Of a stretch of DNA of 16,961 nucleotides, positions 13,625-16,961 are shown piece after piece. The number at the start of each line of letters is the position of its first letter. Position 1 is the stretch's first letter. The notes under the pieces were generated by a model that did not search any database, had not been told where the DNA came from, and worked only from the letters and a program-made list of their open reading frames with translations. Made by a program: the position numbers and the translations under genes. The DNA is from JBBRLA01 sp038231615 (lineage in GTDB: Bacteria > Myxococcota_A > Polyangia > Palsa-1104 > JAEUJZ01), in contig JBBRLA010000105.1 of NCBI GenBank assembly GCA_038231615.1, forward strand, positions 1 to 16,961, written 5' to 3'.

Positions 13625-14839
13625 GCCATCGACCGTTTCCGCGGCATTGCCATCTTGCTGGTGGTCCTTTACCACATCAACGGCTTGCTCGTGTTCCCCA
13701 ACGGCTGGGGTATCACTCGCGATGCTGGCGGCGCGTCCCACATCCTGGCTGGCCCCAACCTGTTGCGCTTCCTGCTTCTGCCGGTGCACTTCGGGCGCAT
13801 CGGAGTAAACCTCTTCTTCGTCATCAGCGGGTTGTGTATCCATCTGCGCATGGCAGTGGCCCTGCACCGCGACCGCGCCGCGCCATTTTCCCCCCGGGTG
13901 TACTTCCTGCGCCGCTTTTACCGCATCTACCCGGTTTATTGGATTGCTCTTTTCGTCGGCATCTCCCTGTCCCCCTGGCTCTACGGCGTCGAGTTCCCCA
14001 CCCCGGGCAGCATCGCCACCCATCTGGTGATGGTCCACTCCTTCTTCAAACCCTACATCCTGGACATCCTGCCGCCCCTGTGGTCCATCGCTACCGAAGA
14101 GCAGTTCTACCTGCTTTACCCCCTGGTTTTCGTCTGGCTCGGCCGTAGAATGAGCACCCCGCGCATCATCCTTCTGCTGCTTTTCCTGAGCCTGGCCTGG
14201 CGCCTGCTTTTCGTCTTCAGCAACCCCGCGCCCCTGGTGTTCAGCGACGGCCCGTTTTTGGTCTGGTTGCACGGGTTCTCCATCGCCCGCTACTACGAAT
14301 GGGGACTGGGGGCGCTCCTGGCCTGGGCCATCGCCGACGGCCGCGGCCTGCGCGCCCTGGCGGGCTGGCCCTTCGCCTGGCTTTCGGCGAGGCCCCACGC
14401 CCTGCAGGCCCTGGGCCTCCTGTTCATCGTCACCGGCGCCGCCTCCCTGATCCATGTGCGCCTGAAGTGGATCATCGAGGAGCCCTGCTACAGCACCGGC
14501 TGGTTCCTCATCATGGCCTCGGTGCTCCTGCCCGCGGCACCGCGACCCGCCCACCCCCTTTCCCCCGGGTTCGCCTGGATGATACCGGCCCGCCCCCGGA
14601 GCCCCTTTGCCCTGCGCTGGTTCGACGCGCGCCTGCGCGGCCTGGGGCGCCGCTCCTTCAGCGTGTACCTTTTGCACGAGCTTGTGCAGTTGCAGGTGGT
14701 GTGGCTGGTGAAACGCTACGACCTGCCCCGCCTGCTCGTCGGGGCGCCCTTGGCCTACGCCCTGACCATCATCTTGTGCTACGCCTTCTATCGGGTAGTC
14801 GAGGCCCCTTTTGAAATCCGCTCCAAGGCGGTGCGCTGA
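13553..14839 (+). CDS. Acyltransferase-3 family membrane protein (OafA-like)
   Basis: This is a 428-residue polytopic membrane protein with about ten hydrophobic helices. The acyltransferase-3 signature DRFRGIAILLVVLYH (27-41) supplies the conserved Arg and His41. NLFFVISGLCIHL and YFLRRFYRIYPVYW follow as in the family, and the STEEQFYLLYP-type motif appears as ATEEQFYLLYP. Members O-acetylate sugars of lipopolysaccharide, exopolysaccharide or other glycans at the inner membrane using cytoplasmic acetyl-CoA. The target here is unknown, though the window's glycan genes make a surface polymer plausible. The GTG at 13553 is supported by TACACT 6 nt upstream; the GTG at 13589 in the second repeat unit is an alternative. 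It converges on the hybrid kinase, stops 11 bp apart. Confidence 0.92.
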   Translation: MTPSTAEVPRDPVTPSNAEVPRVAAIDRFRGIAILLVVLYHINGLLVFPNGWGITRDAGGASHILAGPNLLRFLLLPVHFGRIGVNLFFVISGLCIHLRMAVALHRDRAAPFSPRVYFLRRFYRIYPVYWIALFVGISLSPWLYGVEFPTPGSIATHLVMVHSFFKPYILDILPPLWSIATEEQFYLLYPLVFVWLGRRMSTPRIILLLLFLSLAWRLLFVFSNPAPLVFSDGPFLVWLHGFSIARYYEWGLGALLAWAIADGRGLRALAGWPFAWLSARPHALQALGLLFIVTGAASLIHVRLKWIIEEPCYSTGWFLIMASVLLPAAPRPAHPLSPGFAWMIPARPRSPFALRWFDARLRGLGRRSFSVYLLHELVQLQVVWLVKRYDLPRLLVGAPLAYALTIILCYAFYRVVEAPFEIRSKAVR

Positions 14840-14850
14840 GCCCCCGCTTT

Positions 14851-16552
14851 TCATGGGGCAACCCAGCGCTCGATGGCCGCGCGCAGTTCCTGTACCCCCA
14901 CCGGCTTCGACAGGTAATCGTCCATCCCCGAAAGCCGGCAGCGCTCCTGGTCCCCCACCAGCACATTGGCGGTCAGCGCGACAATGGGCATGCGCCGGAC
15001 CTTGTCGACCGGTTCTTCCGCGCGGATGCGCCGGGTCGCCTCGTACCCGTCCATCTCCGGCATCTGGCAGTCCATCAGCACCAGATCGAAGGTCTCTTTT
15101 GTCAGCACCACAAGCGCCCCCGCCCCGCTGTCCACCGTCTGGGCTTGGCAGCCCAGCTTCTCCAGCATCGCCCCGACCACCAGCGCGTTCACCCCGTTGT
15201 CGTCGACGACCAGCACCCGGCACGAGCGCGCCATCGGGGTCAGTTCCCAATCCGCCTGCGTCTGCTTGCCGGTCGGTACCGCCAACATGCTGCTGCTGCC
15301 CGTATGCCCAATCTCGCGCGGATCTGCCGCCGGCAGGCGCAGGCTCAGGGTAAACTCGCTGCCCCGTCCCGGCTCGCTTTGCACCGTGATCTCGCCCCCC
15401 ATCGCCTCGCTCAACCGGTGGCAGATCGCCAGCCCCAGCCCGGTGCCGCCGTATTTCCTGGTCATCATCGAGCTGTCCACCTGCGAGAACGCCTGAAAAA
15501 GCCGCGAGAATGCCTGTTTCGGGATGCCGATGCCGGTATCCGACACCGACAGGCGGAAGCCCATCTGCCCGGGGACTTCGCCGGGCCCCGTCAGGCTGAC
15601 CGCCGAGGCGCTGATCCGCACCTCCCCGCGCTCGGTGAACTTCACGGCGTTGGACACCAGGTTGTGCAGGATCTGCCCGATCCGCAGTGGGTCGCCGATC
15701 ATCCGTTCGGGCACGTCTTTTGCCACCTGAGCGAAAAGCCGCAGCCCCTTGACCTTGGCCTCGGCGCAGCCCACGGACAGGCCCTCCTCGATCAACGTGC
15801 GGGGATCGAAGACCACCCGGGCGATCTCCAGATGGCCTTCCTCCAGCCGGGTGAAGTCGAGGATGTCGTTGATCAGCATCAACAGCGCCTCGCTGGACGA
15901 CTTCACCGTCAACGCATACCCCCGCTGCTTGTCGGACAGGACGCTGTTGAGCAAAAGGGTATTCATTCCGATCACCCCGTTCAGCGTGTCGTAGCGCAGG
16001 TCGGCGGCGGGGCGGCGCCCGCAAAGATGGGCCTGGGCCTGCGCGCCCAGCAGGCGCAGCAACGTGAGTTCCTTCGGCGTGAAGTGGCGGACGACGCGGT
16101 CCATGATGCACAGCGAGCCCACCGGAAGATCGCTGCCGGCGCCGAAGAGGGGCACGGTGGCGAAGGTGCGCACCCGGTGCGGGTCGCGGCACAGCGGACT
16201 GTCGCGAAAGCGCGCGTCGGCGGCGGCGTCTTCGATGACCAGCGGACCCACCGGCCCCAAGGGGCGGGGCGGGGCGAGGCCGGGCCCAAAAGGAGGGGGC
16301 GCACAGGGAGGCGCCACGGGGCAGTTCAAGCAGGTCCAGCCCGATTCGTGCCTTGAACCAGTGACGGTAGCGGTCGATGAACCCGATCTGAGCGATGGGC
16401 GTGGACAGGGACACTGCCGCCAGCGCCACCAGCCCGTCGAAGGGGGCCTCGGGGGCGGTGTCGAGGATCGCGAGGGCGTTTAACGCCCGGAGCCGCTCGT
16501 CCTCACGAGGGTCCTTGGGGGGCAGAGTCGAGGGTCGCATTCTCATGTACAT
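14851..16552 (-). pseudogene. Frameshifted GAF-HisKA-HATPase-REC hybrid sensor kinase
   Basis: From ATG at 16552 the frame reads a GAF N terminus (ILDTAPEAPFDGLVALAA, HWFKARIGLDLLELPRG, SLCAP). It then continues in the +1 frame with the rest of the GAF domain (GPLVIEDAAADARFRDSPL, VGSLCIMDR). A single-base insertion, probably in the 5-base run at 16295-16299, explains this; without it the protein would be 566 residues. The downstream frame has no good start of its own. The HisKA region (LNGVIGMNTLLL, INDILDFTRLEEGHLEI) lacks its phosphoacceptor His; the aligned residue is Asp (codon 16002-16000). The ATPase N, G1 (DTGIG) and G2 (GTGLGL) boxes are intact. The C-terminal receiver keeps VDD, Asp in LMDCQMPEMDG (codon 15072-15070) and LSKP. 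It may be decaying, or the shift may be a sequence error or recoding. TATACC precedes the start. Confidence 0.85.
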
Positions 16553-16623
16553 CGGTATAAGGGGCCGCCAAGTCAACCCCGGCGGGCCCGATTTCCCGGA
16601 ACGCGGCCCGCCATGGCCACCTT

Positions 16624-16715
16624 GCCAAGATGCCGATTCGCCCCGCCAAGATGCCGATTCGCCTGCCAGGATGCCGGTTCGCCTGCCACGATGCCGATTC
16701 GCCCTGTCACGATGA
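16624..16715 (+). repeat. 20/21-bp tandem repeat, about 4.5 units
   Basis: Units of the form GCCA(A/G/C)GATGCC(G)(A/G)TTCGCC begin at 16624, 16645, 16665 and 16685, and a partial fifth begins at 16706. Lengths alternate 21, 20, 20 and 21 bp, so no reading frame is kept and the array is non-coding. It lies about 70 bp upstream of the hybrid kinase start. Confidence 0.85.
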
Positions 16716-16761
16716 AAATCCACCGATCTCCGCGGTCGGCGCGGCGTTGGCCTGGCACATT

Positions 16762-16800
16762 CACCAGCCAACCTGGTCCTTGCCACCAGGCTGGCTGGTG
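16762..16800. other. Strong two-part hairpin
   Basis: CACCAGCC (16762-16769) and CCTGGT (16772-16777) pair perfectly with ACCAGG (16785-16790) and GGCTGGTG (16793-16800), with a 2-by-2 internal loop and a 7-nt apical loop. There is no T tract on either side. It may be the terminator-like end of a minus-strand gene entering from the window edge, or a palindromic repeat. Confidence 0.65.
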
Positions 16801-16961
16801 ATTTCGCCTGGTCTCCTGGCGCTGGCACTAGTGGTGCGCTGCCGAAGTGCTGAATCACTGAGCGGATGATCCGGTGTCTGGGCTCTGGGCGGTGACGGCG
16901 ATAAGCCACAGGTGCAGCAGGGGACCTGCCAACGCGTCGGCCAGTTGAGGCGGAGTACCCC

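Larger units (their letters stand above)
16553..16961. other. Intergenic stretch with minisatellite and hairpin
   Basis: I can support no complete gene here. The stretch holds the promoter side of the hybrid kinase, a 20/21-bp tandem repeat (16624-16715) and a strong hairpin (16762-16800). On the minus strand a frame from the window edge to a TGA at 16857-16855 encodes about 34 residues, including LAGPLLHLWLIAVTAQ. This could be the C-terminal tail of a gene beyond the edge, but nothing identifies it. Confidence 0.5.

Noticed and set aside
14841..14858. Bidirectional terminator between the acyltransferase and hybrid kinase genes
   Set aside because: GCCCC and GGGGC can form only a 5-bp stem that overlaps stop codons and has no flanking T tract.
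11132..16909. A 1925-codon open frame on the minus strand
   Set aside because: It runs antisense to the peptidase, acyltransferase and PLP genes, shows low-complexity Gly/Ala/Arg/Gln sequence and no domain except the GAF start near 16540. Absence of stops is expected opposite GC-rich coding DNA.
1..16961. CRISPR array
   Set aside because: The tandem arrays have no variable spacers of constant length and no cas gene is present; units adjoin directly.

Overview
This is a GC-rich, densely coding window. It holds ten intact protein genes plus one frameshifted gene on both strands, and no rRNA or tRNA that I can see. Signal peptides, two lipoprotein signals and an outer-membrane-type barrel point to a Gram-negative (diderm) bacterium. 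The family mix (NarL-type two-component pair, DUF885 peptidase, Maf/SpsF/SpsG glycan genes, hybrid kinase) would suit a high-GC Myxococcota or deltaproteobacterial-type genome, but the lineage is an inference. Several genes have a TANNNT -10 box only 6-9 nt before the start codon, which suggests leaderless mRNAs.

Region 1 (1-3092): a non-coding leader with hairpins, then a tight plus-strand operon. It encodes a PstS-like lipoprotein, a HisKA_3 histidine kinase and a NarL/FixJ response regulator. This looks like a three-part envelope sensor. It ends tail-to-tail, sharing a CTAG, with a minus-strand outer-membrane protein gene (3089-4087). A small lipoprotein gene (4180-4797) diverges from that gene.

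Region 2 (4962-9966): a surface-glycan cluster. An SpsF-like nucleotidyltransferase overlaps an SpsG/PseG-like protein by a GTGA junction. A 197-bp element with terminal inverted repeats and internal hairpins follows, then an extended-SDR sugar epimerase/dehydratase. Converging on it from the minus strand are a Maf/DUF115 protein and a small helical protein coupled to it. Maf proteins usually attach nonulosonic acids to flagellin, so together the genes suggest protein glycosylation. All three plus-strand glycan proteins lack a residue normally central to catalysis while their frames remain open. I regard this as the most interesting feature of the window.

Region 3 (9967-14839): a divergent promoter region with a 35-bp direct repeat, a leaderless-looking PLP enzyme of the ACC deaminase/D-cysteine desulfhydrase family, a secreted protein with nine cysteines, a 4 x 30-bp tandem repeat, an exported DUF885 metallopeptidase, and an acyltransferase-3 membrane protein whose start codon lies in a duplicated 36-bp unit.

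Region 4 (14851-16961): a minus-strand GAF-HisKA-HATPase-REC hybrid kinase broken by a +1 frameshift and lacking its phosphoacceptor histidine. Beyond its start lie a 20/21-bp minisatellite and a strong hairpin, and no gene I can support.
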